This document shows positions 44,019 through 52,780 of a stretch of 64,000 nucleotides of DNA, piece after piece. The DNA is from Sphingobacterium sp. SGG-5 (lineage in GTDB: Bacteria; Bacteroidota; Bacteroidia; Sphingobacteriales; Sphingobacteriaceae), in the NCBI RefSeq assembly GCF_011043525.1, contig NZ_JAAKGO010000006.1, positions 186,001 to 250,000 on the forward strand, in the 5' to 3' direction. The notes beneath the pieces were generated by a model. It was not told the DNA's origin. It was given only the letters and a program-made list of their open reading frames with translations, and searched no databases. Every line of letters starts with the position of its first letter. Position 1 is the first letter of the stretch. Made by a program: the position numbers and the translations under genes.

Positions 44019-45860
44019 TCAATTCTGTTTTTTTAAAGGTAATGTGATTTCAAATACCGTACCTTTATCTTTTTCGCTTTTAACTTGAATGGTACCGTCT
44101 AAGCGCTTGACGATGTCGTTTACATAGCTCAGCCCTAGGCCGAACCCCTTGACATTATGTACATTGCCCGTTGGAATCCGATAGAATTGATCAAATATCT
44201 TTTCTTGTTGATCTTTGGTCATTCCTAATCCCTTATCTGCTACGGATATGATAATATTCCCTTTATGATTGAAGGTCGTGACCGTTATTTCAGGAGAATT
44301 TGGACTATATTTTATGGCATTGTCTACTAAATTAAAAAATACGTTTGAAAGATGCAATTCGTCCCCAATGACCAGATCGTACTGCGCACGGAGATCAGCA
44401 TGTAGTATGCCACTTGCCTTTTGGAGCTGGAGCTGCATGCTGTCTAATACACCTTCTACCAATGGGTTGATCTGTACATCAACACGCTCGATTTTTAAAT
44501 TTTCTTTCTCCAGGCGTGCAATATTAAGTACACGTTCGATATGAGAGCCGAGACGGACATTTTCATCGTAGATGATATTAGCTAATTTATTAACTCTGTT
44601 TTCGTTGGATGCTATTTCCGGATCGCGTAGAGATTCGCTAGCGATCATAATAGTAGCTACAGGAGTTTTGAATTCATGCGTCATATTGTTAATGAAGTCA
44701 GTCTTCATTTCTGATATTTTTTTCTGCCTGAAAACGATGGTCAGGGTATAGGCAAAGCTACCCACCAGTAATGCAAATAATGCTAAGGTTGGCAGGATTA
44801 GGTAGCTCATATTGTCGAATATCACTCCCTTTTTATCCGGAAAATAGATAGACAATCGCCCTGTCGGTGTGCTGACATCGCCCTTGAATAATGCTGTCGT
44901 GTACCGGGTAGGTTGTTCCTGATTGCTAAGAGAAGCGACGTTAGTCGTATGATAGATCAGTTTATGGCTATCCCGGACTTCAATATTGAAGGGTGCACGG
45001 ATATCCCGTGACTGAAGTTCCTCTTCTAAAAGCGTATGAATTAAATTGATGTTTATGCGCTCGCGGAGCGGGCGGTTTGCCAGCGTAAGACCCAAGGCAA
45101 CGTCTTCGATGAGAGTAGGTTTTTTTCCACCGATAACAGCAAGCGTATCAAAAATATTATCAGCGTTATTTGCTAGGAATTCGTTGTTTAATTTCTCAAG
45201 CCGCTCTTCCAGATCCCTAAGCTCAAAAGCTATTTTTGCGTTCGCTTGGGGCTGCAGTGTGGCTACCGTATACCGTGAAGCTTTTTTGAGAAAAGGATCA
45301 ATATCAGCGACGATATAGCGCACCGAGTCATCCTTTGCTGCTATCACTGGAAGAGTCTGGGTCGCACTGACGTCGACATATTCCCGATATAATGTTGTCC
45401 CCTGTATGGGTTCCTGGATGACGTTGATGTCTAAGAACCGCTTATATTGGGGTCGCCGGATATAAGTTTCATAAAACCAGTTTTCGATATAGATAAGGTT
45501 CGGAAAAGTGGCTTTGAGCTCGTCTTCCGTGTTTTTGAAGTTTTGGTAATATTCGTACTGTTGCGTACGAAGCAGCTGTATCCTATCTTGTATTTTGAGC
45601 TGTTCCGCTAATGCCGCCTGTTTACGTTGTTCCGCTTCATATTTTTCCTGATTGATCTTGCGTTGTGTTCTCGCAAGATTCAGAACTTCGTTTTTCTCAA
45701 TGATGGAAGCAACTTTCGAAAGCGATGCATTGACGGCTTCGTCAAATAAAATAGATTTCTGCCGGTACGTTTCCCGAATAAAATAATATTGCATAGCCAT
45801 TACTCCCAAGAGTGCAATAGACATCAGCCATATTATAAGTGTAATACTTCTTTTCTTCAT
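44019..45860 (-). CDS. Sensor histidine kinase (RprX-like)
   Basis: About 613 residues with an N-terminal membrane segment (ITLIIWLMSIALLGVMAM), a long periplasmic region containing a coiled-coil-like stretch (EKYEAEQRKQAALAEQLKIQ), a second membrane segment (LILPTLALFALLVGSFAYTL), the H-box FINNMTHEFKTPVATIM and an ATPase domain (FFNLVDNAIKYSPNSPEI, DKGLGMTKDQQEKIF, GFGLGLSYVNDIV). I take ATG 45860 as the start. A perfect -7 promoter box lies only 10 bases before it, so the leader would be very short. It phosphorylates the regulator encoded downstream; the signal it senses is unknown. Confidence 0.92.
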   Translation of the reverse strand: MKKRSITLIIWLMSIALLGVMAMQYYFIRETYRQKSILFDEAVNASLSKVASIIEKNEVLNLARTQRKINQEKYEAEQRKQAALAEQLKIQDRIQLLRTQQYEYYQNFKNTEDELKATFPNLIYIENWFYETYIRRPQYKRFLDINVIQEPIQGTTLYREYVDVSATQTLPVIAAKDDSVRYIVADIDPFLKKASRYTVATLQPQANAKIAFELRDLEERLEKLNNEFLANNADNIFDTLAVIGGKKPTLIEDVALGLTLANRPLRERININLIHTLLEEELQSRDIRAPFNIEVRDSHKLIYHTTNVASLSNQEQPTRYTTALFKGDVSTPTGRLSIYFPDKKGVIFDNMSYLILPTLALFALLVGSFAYTLTIVFRQKKISEMKTDFINNMTHEFKTPVATIMIASESLRDPEIASNENRVNKLANIIYDENVRLGSHIERVLNIARLEKENLKIERVDVQINPLVEGVLDSMQLQLQKASGILHADLRAQYDLVIGDELHLSNVFFNLVDNAIKYSPNSPEITVTTFNHKGNIIISVADKGLGMTKDQQEKIFDQFYRIPTGNVHNVKGFGLGLSYVNDIVKRLDGTIQVKSEKDKGTVFEITLPLKKQN

Positions 45861-45869
45861 GCAGCTATA

Positions 45870-45877
45870 CAAAAATA
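45870..45877 (-). promoter_or_regulatory. Promoter of the histidine kinase operon, -7 box TATTTTTG
   Basis: On the minus strand TATTTTTG matches TAnnTTTG exactly and lies 9 bases before the ATG, predicting a near-leaderless mRNA. No clear -33 TTTG is visible at the expected spacing. Confidence 0.5.
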
Positions 45878-45946
45878 GCAATGAAAACGGCTCTCACTAT
45901 CCATTTAACACTATTTAACAGCTTGCTTGTCAGGTGTTTGTTGTAA

Positions 45947-47377
45947 TTATTTTACCTCCGATACCTTTATCGTGTTGGTTTTTCCTTTTTCGTGCAACGG
46001 TGTGGAAGCTGTATTGATGACAATCTGTCCCGGTTCGACGAGGTGATATTCTTTTAGCAGGCCGTTAACATCCTGAACAGACCCATCCGTACTTTCATAT
46101 TTACTATATATAAAGGTTCTTACACCCCAAAGCAAGCTCAACTGACGGAGCAGGTGTTTATTTCCTGTAAATACAAAGATATTTGCATCCGGGCGATAGC
46201 TGGATATTTCAAATGCGGTGTATCCCGATGCTGTCATGACCGCTATAGCTGATGCTTTGGTTTTTTGGGCTAAAAAGATAGATGATCCACAAATGGCATC
46301 CGGTATTAAACTCACATCGGTGTAGCTGTCTTCTTTTTCACTATAATAAGGATAAGAAGTCGCTTCCACATGTGTGATAACTTTTGCCATTGTTTCGATA
46401 ACAATTTCGGGAAACTCACCTACGGAAGTTTCACCACTAAGCATCACGGCGTCAGCACCATCCAATACTGAGTTGGCCACGTCGTTTACCTCGGCACGTG
46501 TAGGCCGAGGTGTTGTAATCATGCTTTCCAACATCTGTGTAGCGATGATAACAGGTTTAGCCAAGTTGCGGCATTTTTGTACGATCATTTTCTGTAGCCC
46601 AGGAACCTCTTCCATAGGCATCTCTACCCCGAGATCACCACGAGCCACCATGATTGCATCTGTTGCTTCAATAATGGCATCAATGTTTTCAATAGCTTCA
46701 GGTTTTTCTATCTTGGCAATGATCTTGGCGTGACTTCCCTTATCAGCGATGATTTTTTTACCTTGAATAATATCTTCTGCTGACCGTACAAAAGACATCG
46801 CTATCCAATCAGCACCGTGATCTAATGCAAAATTAAGATTGTCGAGGTCTTCCACTGTCAGTGAAGGAATAGACACCTTCGTATTTGGTAGATTAACACC
46901 TTTTCGTGAAGTGAGGACGCCGCCATGTACGACTTCACACGTTACGGTGTCTTTATAGTTTGTTGAAAGAACACGCAACTGTAACTTTCCGTCATCCAGT
47001 AGGATTATTTCATTCTCTTGCACATCATTTGGAAAGTTTTCGTACGTAATATAAATACGGCGTTCATCTCCGATAAGTTCTTGCGTTGTTATCTCCACCT
47101 TAGAGCCGTTCAGGAGGATTGCTCCGCCTTCTTTCATCTTTCCGATACGAATTTTAGGTCCTTGTAGATCCGCTAAAATACCTACATTATAGCCAAACTC
47201 CTCATTTATGGCGTTGATCGTCTCTATTACCTTAAGATGATCATCCTGACTGCCGTGGGAAAAGTTGAGGCGACACACGTCTACGCCTTTAGCAATCATT
47301 TGGGATAATATTTCCTTAGGTGCTGATGCTGGACCAAGAGTCGCTACTATTTTTGTTCTTTTTTGGATTTTTTTCAT
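45947..47377 (-). CDS. pyk: Pyruvate kinase
   Basis: This 476-residue glycolytic enzyme transfers phosphate from phosphoenolpyruvate to ADP. Landmarks are KIVATLGPASAPKE at the N-terminus, CRLNFSHGSQDDHLKV with substrate-binding Arg/Asn/Ser, the active-site AKIIAKIEKPEAIENIDAII with catalytic Lys near 215, DAIMVARGDLGVEMPMEEVP, and RAEVNDVANSVLDGADAVML. It sits in the housekeeping block with the IPExxxVDY gene just upstream on the same strand, an arrangement seen in relatives of Sphingobacterium and Pedobacter. A hairpin lies in its leader (47394-47424). Confidence 0.97.
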   Translation of the reverse strand: MKKIQKRTKIVATLGPASAPKEILSQMIAKGVDVCRLNFSHGSQDDHLKVIETINAINEEFGYNVGILADLQGPKIRIGKMKEGGAILLNGSKVEITTQELIGDERRIYITYENFPNDVQENEIILLDDGKLQLRVLSTNYKDTVTCEVVHGGVLTSRKGVNLPNTKVSIPSLTVEDLDNLNFALDHGADWIAMSFVRSAEDIIQGKKIIADKGSHAKIIAKIEKPEAIENIDAIIEATDAIMVARGDLGVEMPMEEVPGLQKMIVQKCRNLAKPVIIATQMLESMITTPRPTRAEVNDVANSVLDGADAVMLSGETSVGEFPEIVIETMAKVITHVEATSYPYYSEKEDSYTDVSLIPDAICGSSIFLAQKTKASAIAVMTASGYTAFEISSYRPDANIFVFTGNKHLLRQLSLLWGVRTFIYSKYESTDGSVQDVNGLLKEYHLVEPGQIVINTASTPLHEKGKTNTIKVSEVK

Positions 47378-47393
47378 CTATATAAAATTTTAG

Positions 47394-47424
47394 CTTCCTT
47401 ACTGGAAGAACCAAGTAAAGGAAG
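47394..47424 (-). repeat. Hairpin in the leader of pyk
   Basis: CTTCCTTAC and GTAAAGGAAG form a 9-base-pair stem with one bulged A around a 12-base loop, 17 bases before the pyk start. There is no clear U-run on the minus strand. It may affect pyk expression or separate pyk from the upstream gene. Confidence 0.4.
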
Positions 47425-47482
47425 AATATGTTCTTTTGAATAATTTTGCATGGTGTAATTTGTACACTTAGAAAATAGTTTG

Positions 47483-47983
47483 CTAAAATATCAGATTTTC
47501 TTTAGATTTCAATGCTATTGGATCAATTTCTTTTACTAACATGATTTGCGGAATGGATCGGATCTGTTCGATGAGGAGAATAAGGTCTTCTTCGTCAATG
47601 TAATGTTTGATAAGTAAAAAATAATCAAAATTAGAAGCTTCGGGGATTAAAACGCCATTTTCCAAGCTTTTGTTGTTGACCAAATAGTACTCGAATTCAA
47701 AAATATCGTTACAATACCGATAAATTTGATAGTGATGAGTAACTTCTTTTTTGCTTTTGCTTTTTTCGTGCAATATGTGGTAATCCAGTTCGTCAGGAGG
47801 CTTGTTCTTTAAATTACCGTTATGATCTAATGGTGACTCTTTACCGAAAATAAGATTTAGCCCTGTCTCTTTATTGATAAAATGGCACAATCGGTAGTCC
47901 CGCAATGACGTACTAATGCCGATTAAGGTGAAATCTAATTCCAGATCAAAGTCGAAGTCAATTTTGAAAGTGATTTTATTCAA
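47483..47983 (-). CDS. IPExxxVDY-family protein of unknown function
   Basis: A small cytoplasmic protein of a Bacteroidota-specific family. The name-giving motif appears as LIPEASNFDYFLLIKHY near residue 115-130, with Phe in place of Val. The N-terminal KIDFDFDLELDFTLIGIS is also typical. No ATG exists between the upstream stop and the conserved start region. I place the start at the TTG at 47983 (read as MNKITFKIDFDFDL), because a perfect promoter -7 box covers the other candidate TTG at 48010. The function is unknown; it consistently neighbours pyk and acpP. Confidence 0.85.
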   Translation of the reverse strand: MNKITFKIDFDFDLELDFTLIGISTSLRDYRLCHFINKETGLNLIFGKESPLDHNGNLKNKPPDELDYHILHEKSKSKKEVTHHYQIYRYCNDIFEFEYYLVNNKSLENGVLIPEASNFDYFLLIKHYIDEEDLILLIEQIRSIPQIMLVKEIDPIALKSKENLIF

Positions 47984-48007
47984 TTCGATATTCTCGTTGA
48001 TTAGAAA

Positions 48008-48039
48008 CAAACTTAGATAAAGTAGAGGAAATTTACAAT
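48008..48039 (-). promoter_or_regulatory. Promoter of the IPExxxVDY gene
   Basis: On the minus strand ATTG (48039-48036), 20 bases, TAAGTTTG (48015-48008) fits TTTG-N19/20-TAnnTTTG with one mismatch. The predicted start site near 48003 lies inside the longest open frame, which argues against a start codon at 48010. Confidence 0.6.
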
Positions 48040-48214
48040 TATCGGGACGATCCTACAACATGGTACTAGTTTTTCTTGAATTATAAAAGTTGTAGTGAAA
48101 AAAATAATTTGCTATTATATGCTAATTTTGTTATTATTGAATAGGCTTTATTCCGTCGTTATGGTGTGGATAAAGGGTTGGCGCTCTTATATTTTCGTCT
48201 AAAAATCAAAAAGG

Positions 48215-48246
48215 TTTGGTTTTTGGGGAAATTTATTTTTTCTTTG
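48215..48246 (+). promoter_or_regulatory. acpP promoter
   Basis: TTTG (48215-48218), 20 bases, TTTCTTTG (48239-48246) resembles the Bacteroidota promoter with one mismatch in the -7 box. It predicts a leader of about 30 bases before the acpP ATG. The remainder of the 270-base gap to the divergent gene is A/T-rich, and I see no gene in it. Confidence 0.55.
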
Positions 48247-48280
48247 CACAGATTTATTAAACATATTAAACTATAAAATC

Positions 48281-48517
48281 ATGTCAGATATCGCATCAAG
48301 AGTAAAAGCAATTATCGTTGAAAAGTTAGGTGTTGATGAAAATGAAGTTACGCCAGAAGCTTCTTTCACGAATGATTTAGGTGCAGACTCACTTGATACA
48401 GTTGAGTTGATCATGGAGTTCGAGAAAGAATTCAATGTTGCAATTCCTGATGACCAGGCTGAGAACATCAGTACTGTTGGTCAAGCTATCGCTTACTTAG
48501 AAAAAAACGTTAACTAA
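48281..48517 (+). CDS. acpP: Acyl carrier protein
   Basis: A 78-residue acidic protein with the phosphopantetheine-attachment motif [19 protein letters not shown], Ser37 being the modified residue. It carries growing acyl chains in type II fatty acid synthesis. It starts the acpP-fabF operon, with fabF beginning 25 bases after its stop. Confidence 0.98.
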   Translation: MSDIASRVKAIIVEKLGVDENEVTPEASFTNDLGADSLDTVELIMEFEKEFNVAIPDDQAENISTVGQAIAYLEKNVN

Positions 48518-48542
48518 CTAATTATTAGGCTAAACATCATAA

Positions 48543-49796
48543 ATGGAGCTTAAAAGAGTAGTTGTTACAGGGTTAGGTGCACTTACACCGTTAGGTAATT
48601 CCGTTACAGATTATTGGAACGGATTAATAAATGGTGTAAGTGGAGCTGCTCCTATTACGCATTTCGACGCATCAAAATTTAAAACGCAGTTTGCGTGTGA
48701 GGTAAAAGGCTTCGATCCACACGATATTATGGATCGTAAAGAAGCACGTAAAGTTGATCCATTTGTGCAATTTGCGATAGCTTCTACGGATGAAGCTGTT
48801 AAAGATGCCGATCTTGATTTTGATAAGTTGGATCGGAATCGTATCGGTGTTATATGGGGGTCCGGTATAGGTGGGCTTAGGACTTTCACGGATGAAGTGG
48901 TTAACTTCTCAAAAGGTGATGGAACCCCACGCTTTAATCCGTTCTTTATCCCCAAGATGTTAGTTGACATTGCTCCGGGTCATATCTCCATGCGGTATGG
49001 TTTGCGTGGGCCTAACTTTTCGGCCGTGTCGGCATGTGCATCTTCTACCAATGCGATGATTGATGCATTTACTTATATCCGTATGGGTCGTGCCGATATC
49101 ATTATTACCGGTGGATCGGAAGCAACTATCAATGAAGCCGGAATCGGAGGATTTAACGCGATGCATGCCCTTTCAACGCGTAACGATGATCCAAAGACGG
49201 CATCACGTCCTTTTGATAAGGATCGGGACGGTTTTGTATCCGGTGAAGGTTCAGGGGCAATTATATTGGAAAGCTTAGAACACGCTTTGGCCAGGGGAGC
49301 AAAGATTTATGCTGAAATTGTTGGTGGCGGGATGAGTGCTGACGCACATCATATTACCGCTTCACATCCTGAAGGGTTAGGAGCCAAATTGGCCATGACT
49401 ATGGCGGTAAAGGATGCAGAAATGGATTTTTCCGATATCGATTATATCAATGTACACGGTACTTCTACTCCTGTAGGAGATATCAGTGAAGCAAAAGCTA
49501 TTGTCGACTTATTTGGTGAACATGCCTACAAGTTGAATATTAGTTCGACAAAATCGATGACGGGTCACCTTCTCGGTGCAGCCGGAGCTATAGAAGCCAT
49601 AGCTGCTATTTTAACGGTTAAGAACGATATTGTCCCTCCGACAATTAATCATTTTACCGATGATCCGGAAATCGACAACCGATTGAATTTTACGTTTAAC
49701 AAAGCCCAAAAGCGTGAGGTAAGAGCCGCGTTGAGTAACACATTTGGGTTCGGTGGCCATAATGCGACTGTTATCGTAAAAAAATACCTCGACTAA
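48543..49796 (+). CDS. fabF: 3-oxoacyl-[acyl-carrier-protein] synthase II
   Basis: This 417-residue condensing enzyme has the catalytic Cys in VSACASSTNAMIDAF near residue 163, and the two catalytic histidines in YINVHGTSTPVGD and STKSMTGHLLGAAGAIEA. The C-terminal SNTFGFGGHNATVIV is typical of FabF. It elongates fatty acids in the cytoplasm using acyl-ACP. It is co-directional with acpP and rnc, as in many bacteria. Confidence 0.98.
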   Translation: MELKRVVVTGLGALTPLGNSVTDYWNGLINGVSGAAPITHFDASKFKTQFACEVKGFDPHDIMDRKEARKVDPFVQFAIASTDEAVKDADLDFDKLDRNRIGVIWGSGIGGLRTFTDEVVNFSKGDGTPRFNPFFIPKMLVDIAPGHISMRYGLRGPNFSAVSACASSTNAMIDAFTYIRMGRADIIITGGSEATINEAGIGGFNAMHALSTRNDDPKTASRPFDKDRDGFVSGEGSGAIILESLEHALARGAKIYAEIVGGGMSADAHHITASHPEGLGAKLAMTMAVKDAEMDFSDIDYINVHGTSTPVGDISEAKAIVDLFGEHAYKLNISSTKSMTGHLLGAAGAIEAIAAILTVKNDIVPPTINHFTDDPEIDNRLNFTFNKAQKREVRAALSNTFGFGGHNATVIVKKYLD

Positions 49797-49826
49797 TGTC
49801 TGTGTAAATACATAATAAGATTTCTG

Positions 49827-49859
49827 AATAGGTGGCTTTGAAGAAAGGCTACCTATTTT
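49827..49859 (+). terminator. Hairpin with T-run between fabF and rnc
   Basis: AATAGGT pairs with ACCTATT and the inner GGCTTT pairs with AAAGGCT through one or two G-T pairs, around a GAAG loop, giving a stem of about 13 base pairs followed by TTTTC. It looks like an intrinsic terminator for acpP-fabF but ends only a few bases before the rnc start, so it could also attenuate rnc or be an RNase III target. Confidence 0.65.
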
Positions 49860-49877
49860 CTTATGATAAAGGGAAGC

Positions 49878-50606
49878 ATGTCTTTTAAATTCTATAATCT
49901 TTACCTTTCGCCGAACAGGAAATACATCAGGCAACTGAAGAATATCCTCGGATTTGTACCCGGTAATCTTAAGCTTTACCGGATGGCATTCAGGCACAAG
50001 TCTGTGGCCACCACAATTAAAGAAGGCGTCAAGAATAGCAATGAGCGCTTAGAGTTTTTAGGGGATGCAGTTCTCGGATCCGTGGTCGCAGAACTGCTGT
50101 TTAAACTTTACCCGTATAAAGATGAAGGTTTTTTAACAGAAATGCGCTCAAAGATTGTCTCCCGTGCCAATCTCAATAAGCTATCACGTAAACTGGGATT
50201 TGACAAACTGATACAATACGATGCCCGGATGATCCATTATCCCAATAAACAAGGCTCCCTATTGGGGGATGCATTTGAAGCGTTGGTCGGAGCTGTGTAC
50301 CTGGATAAGGGGTATCGGTTTACCAAAGAGTTTCTGTGGATCCGTATTATCAAACCCCATGTCGATATTCATCTGCTTGAAAATACAGAAACCAACTTTA
50401 AAAGCCGGTTAATAGAATGGTGTCAACAAGAAGGAAAAGAAGTATCTTTTGTTCAGGTTGATAATCCTATAGGCGAATCCGTAAAAATGTTCAGCATTGA
50501 AGTCACAGTGGGTGGAGAACCCTGTGGGTTAGGCCGCGATTTCAATAAAAAAAGTGCCGAGAAGCTCGCTGCCGAGCGAGCCTGCGAACATCTTAAGATT
50601 TTGTAG
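49878..50606 (+). CDS. rnc: Ribonuclease III
   Basis: About 242 residues. The RNase III catalytic signature is [20 protein letters not shown] near residue 55, the second metal-binding stretch is [20 protein letters not shown], and the C-terminal double-stranded-RNA-binding domain runs from [19 protein letters not shown] to [15 protein letters not shown]. It cuts double-stranded RNA, including rRNA precursors. I choose ATG 49878 ([16 protein letters not shown]), which has an AAGGGAAG stretch just upstream; ATG 49863 is in frame and would add five residues. Confidence 0.95.
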   Translation: MSFKFYNLYLSPNRKYIRQLKNILGFVPGNLKLYRMAFRHKSVATTIKEGVKNSNERLEFLGDAVLGSVVAELLFKLYPYKDEGFLTEMRSKIVSRANLNKLSRKLGFDKLIQYDARMIHYPNKQGSLLGDAFEALVGAVYLDKGYRFTKEFLWIRIIKPHVDIHLLENTETNFKSRLIEWCQQEGKEVSFVQVDNPIGESVKMFSIEVTVGGEPCGLGRDFNKKSAEKLAAERACEHLKIL

Positions 50607-50638
50607 CTGCTAAAAAGCTATTATTCGTTCCGTTATCT

Positions 50639-50646
50639 TACCTTTG
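50639..50646 (+). promoter_or_regulatory. hisS promoter, -7 box TACCTTTG
   Basis: TACCTTTG matches TAnnTTTG exactly and ends only four bases before the hisS ATG at 50651. The transcript would start at or next to the start codon, that is, be leaderless. No TTTG is present at the -33 distance. Confidence 0.55.
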
Positions 50647-50650
50647 CGGT

Positions 50651-52045
50651 ATGGCAAATATCAAACCATCTTTAGCGAAAGGTACACGTGATTTTTCTCC
50701 GGTGGAAATGGAGAAAAGAAATTATATATTTCGGACACTGCGACAGGTGTTTCAAAAGTTTGGCTACAGTGAAATCCAGACGCCTTCTTTTGAAAACTTG
50801 AATACGTTGACCGGAAAGTATGGTGATGAGGGTGATAAACTGATCTTTAAGATCTTAAATTCGGGGGATTATTTATCTAAAGTACCCGAGGATTTGTTGC
50901 AAAAAAATCAACATAATCAACTTATTCCTCATATTACCGAAAAGGCATTGCGGTATGATCTTACCGTGCCATTTGCGCGCTATGTCGTGATGCATCAAAA
51001 CGACATAGCGCTTCCTTTTAAACGCTTCCAGATCCAACCGGTATGGCGGGCAGACCGCCCGCAAAGAGGGCGTTACCGTGAATTTTATCAATGTGATGTG
51101 GATGTGGTGGGTTCGGAGAGCCTGCTCAATGAAGCGGAATTTGTGCTGATCTACCAGGAAGCGCTCAAAAACCTGGGATTAAAAGATTTTACGATTAAGA
51201 TCAATAACCGTAAGATACTGAGTGGTATTGCGGAGATCATTGGTAAGCCTGAGCTGATCGTGGATATGACCGTTGCGATCGATAAACTGGATAAGATTGG
51301 CTTAGAAGGTGTCAATAAAGAACTTCTGGAGCGTGGTTTTACGGCAGATGATTTAAATCTGTTGCAGCCGATTATCGAATTGCAAGGAAATAATGCGGAG
51401 AAATTGCAGCAGTTGAAAGCGGTATTGGCACAGTCGGAGACAGGGTTGAGGGGTGTAGCAGAAATAGATGAAGTGTTTGATTATGTGCGTGCTTTTACGG
51501 GTTCAAGTGATCTTTTGGACGCGTTTGTTGAAGTGGATATCACGTTGGCCAGAGGTTTAAATTATTATACGGGTTGTATCTTTGAGGTCAAAACGAATGA
51601 GGTGGCGATGGGTAGCATCGGCGGGGGAGGTCGCTATGACGATCTGACGGGTATGTTTGGGCTGAAGGGGTTGACGGGTGTGGGTATATCCTTTGGAGCG
51701 GACCGGATTTATGATGTGCTGGAAGAGCTTGATCTGTATCCGGATATTCATGTGTCGAATACAAAATTACTGGTGGTGAACTTTGATAAGGCCGCAGAAA
51801 TGGTTACGCTCCCTCTGTTGTCGGTTGTGCGTAATAACGGAATTGCTGCCGAGCTGTACCCCAACAGTGCTAAGCTCAAAAAGCAAATGGCTTATGCCGA
51901 TGCGAAGGGAATCCCGTTTGTGTTGCTTGTCGGTGACGAGGAGATCGCATCGAGCCTTTATACGCTTAAGAATATGGAAAGCGGTGCGCAAACTAAGGTC
52001 AGTGAAAAGGAGCTGGTGCAGAAATTGGCTATTAATGGACAATAG
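50651..52045 (+). CDS. hisS: Histidyl-tRNA synthetase
   Basis: This 464-residue class II synthetase has motif 1 and 2 regions ([37 protein letters not shown]), the histidine-binding motifs [14 protein letters not shown] near residue 300 and the motif 3 [15 protein letters not shown] stretch ([34 protein letters not shown]). The C-terminal anticodon-binding domain is present ([19 protein letters not shown]). It charges tRNA-His in the cytoplasm. The start at 50651 is set by the conserved N-terminus. Confidence 0.98.
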   Translation: MANIKPSLAKGTRDFSPVEMEKRNYIFRTLRQVFQKFGYSEIQTPSFENLNTLTGKYGDEGDKLIFKILNSGDYLSKVPEDLLQKNQHNQLIPHITEKALRYDLTVPFARYVVMHQNDIALPFKRFQIQPVWRADRPQRGRYREFYQCDVDVVGSESLLNEAEFVLIYQEALKNLGLKDFTIKINNRKILSGIAEIIGKPELIVDMTVAIDKLDKIGLEGVNKELLERGFTADDLNLLQPIIELQGNNAEKLQQLKAVLAQSETGLRGVAEIDEVFDYVRAFTGSSDLLDAFVEVDITLARGLNYYTGCIFEVKTNEVAMGSIGGGGRYDDLTGMFGLKGLTGVGISFGADRIYDVLEELDLYPDIHVSNTKLLVVNFDKAAEMVTLPLLSVVRNNGIAAELYPNSAKLKKQMAYADAKGIPFVLLVGDEEIASSLYTLKNMESGAQTKVSEKELVQKLAINGQ

Positions 52046-52062
52046 CTGGAACTTTGATATGT

Positions 52063-52086
52063 ATATGAATTTATATATATTCGTAT
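52063..52086 (+). promoter_or_regulatory. Palindromic candidate operator for vapBC
   Basis: ATATGAAT and ATTCGTAT form an imperfect inverted repeat with an 8-base A/T centre, 22 bases before the vapB start. Type II antitoxins usually repress their own operon through such palindromes. The role is inferred. Confidence 0.4.
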
Positions 52087-52107
52087 GTTATTTTATATAT
52101 AATCAAG

Positions 52108-52311
52108 ATGAAAACGACAATCGATTTGCCAGAGGCGTTGATAGATGAAGCAGTAAGGGTAAGCGGTTCTAAATCAAAGATAGAGGCTATTAAGCAGGCT
52201 TTGCAAGAAATGATCGAACGCAATAAACGGTTGAAATTACTTAATTTCAGAGGAAAAATAGATCTGGATATTGACTTAGATATTACCAGAAACAGAGTTT
52301 CCAATATATGA
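52108..52311 (+). CDS. vapB: VapB-family antitoxin
   Basis: A 67-residue protein beginning MKTTIDLPEALIDEAVRVSG, with a ribbon-helix-helix-like N-terminus and the KSKIEAIKQALQEMIERNK stretch typical of the VapB/DUF2191 antitoxins. Its charged C-terminal tail would bind and block the toxin. The stop codon overlaps the vapC start in an ATGA arrangement, typical of toxin-antitoxin operons. It binds DNA and represses the pair in related systems. Confidence 0.88.
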   Translation: MKTTIDLPEALIDEAVRVSGSKSKIEAIKQALQEMIERNKRLKLLNFRGKIDLDIDLDITRNRVSNI

Positions 52312-52688
52312 TTTTGGTCGATACTTCCGTGTGGATAGACTACTTTAGAGGAGGGGAATATTCCGAAGAATTAAGTAATCTTGTTCGACTGGACGTGGTT
52401 TGTACAAACGAAATTATTCTTACAGAACTTCTCCCTGCTCTCTTACATAGAAATCAAAAAGATTTGATCGAGGCCCTGCAAGCTTTACCATGTGTGCCTT
52501 ACACGGTGTTTTGGGAGGGGATTAGGTTGGTTCAAAATTTGAACATAAAAAATGGTATTAATAAAGTGGGTTTGCCGGATTTAATGATTGCTCAGCACTG
52601 TATGGATTCCAATTTAGAATTATGGAGCTTGGACAAACATTTTCAGCTGATGCGTAAGCATATTGCTCTAAAACTATTTAAAAGCTGA
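52308..52688 (+). CDS. vapC: VapC-family PIN-domain toxin
   Basis: This 126-residue PIN-domain nuclease begins MILVDTSVWIDYFRGGEYSE with the first catalytic Asp at position 5. A conserved Glu follows in CTNEIILTELLPAL near 40, and Asp residues in VGLPDLMIAQHCMD near 90 and WSLDKHFQLM complete the metal site. PIN toxins cut RNA, often tRNA. All acidic active-site residues appear intact, so the toxin should be functional. The pair sits between two housekeeping genes, hisS and pdhA. Confidence 0.9.
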   Translation: MILVDTSVWIDYFRGGEYSEELSNLVRLDVVCTNEIILTELLPALLHRNQKDLIEALQALPCVPYTVFWEGIRLVQNLNIKNGINKVGLPDLMIAQHCMDSNLELWSLDKHFQLMRKHIALKLFKS

Positions 52689-52741
52689 ATGTTTTACTTA
52701 ATTCCCCTTTAAAAAGTCTCCTTTTTATCGATATAAATTGT

Positions 52742-52749
52742 TAGATTTG
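52742..52749 (+). promoter_or_regulatory. pdhA promoter, -7 box TAGATTTG
   Basis: TAGATTTG matches TAnnTTTG exactly and lies 31 bases before the pdhA ATG. The -33 partner is poor. The predicted leader of about 25 bases is reasonable. Confidence 0.5.
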
Positions 52750-52780
52750 TGGTCGATTTAAAGAAGAAATAAACTTTGAA

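Noticed and set aside
52628..52645. Another GGACAAA, inside vapC
   Set aside because: It is within a coding region and lacks the second block.
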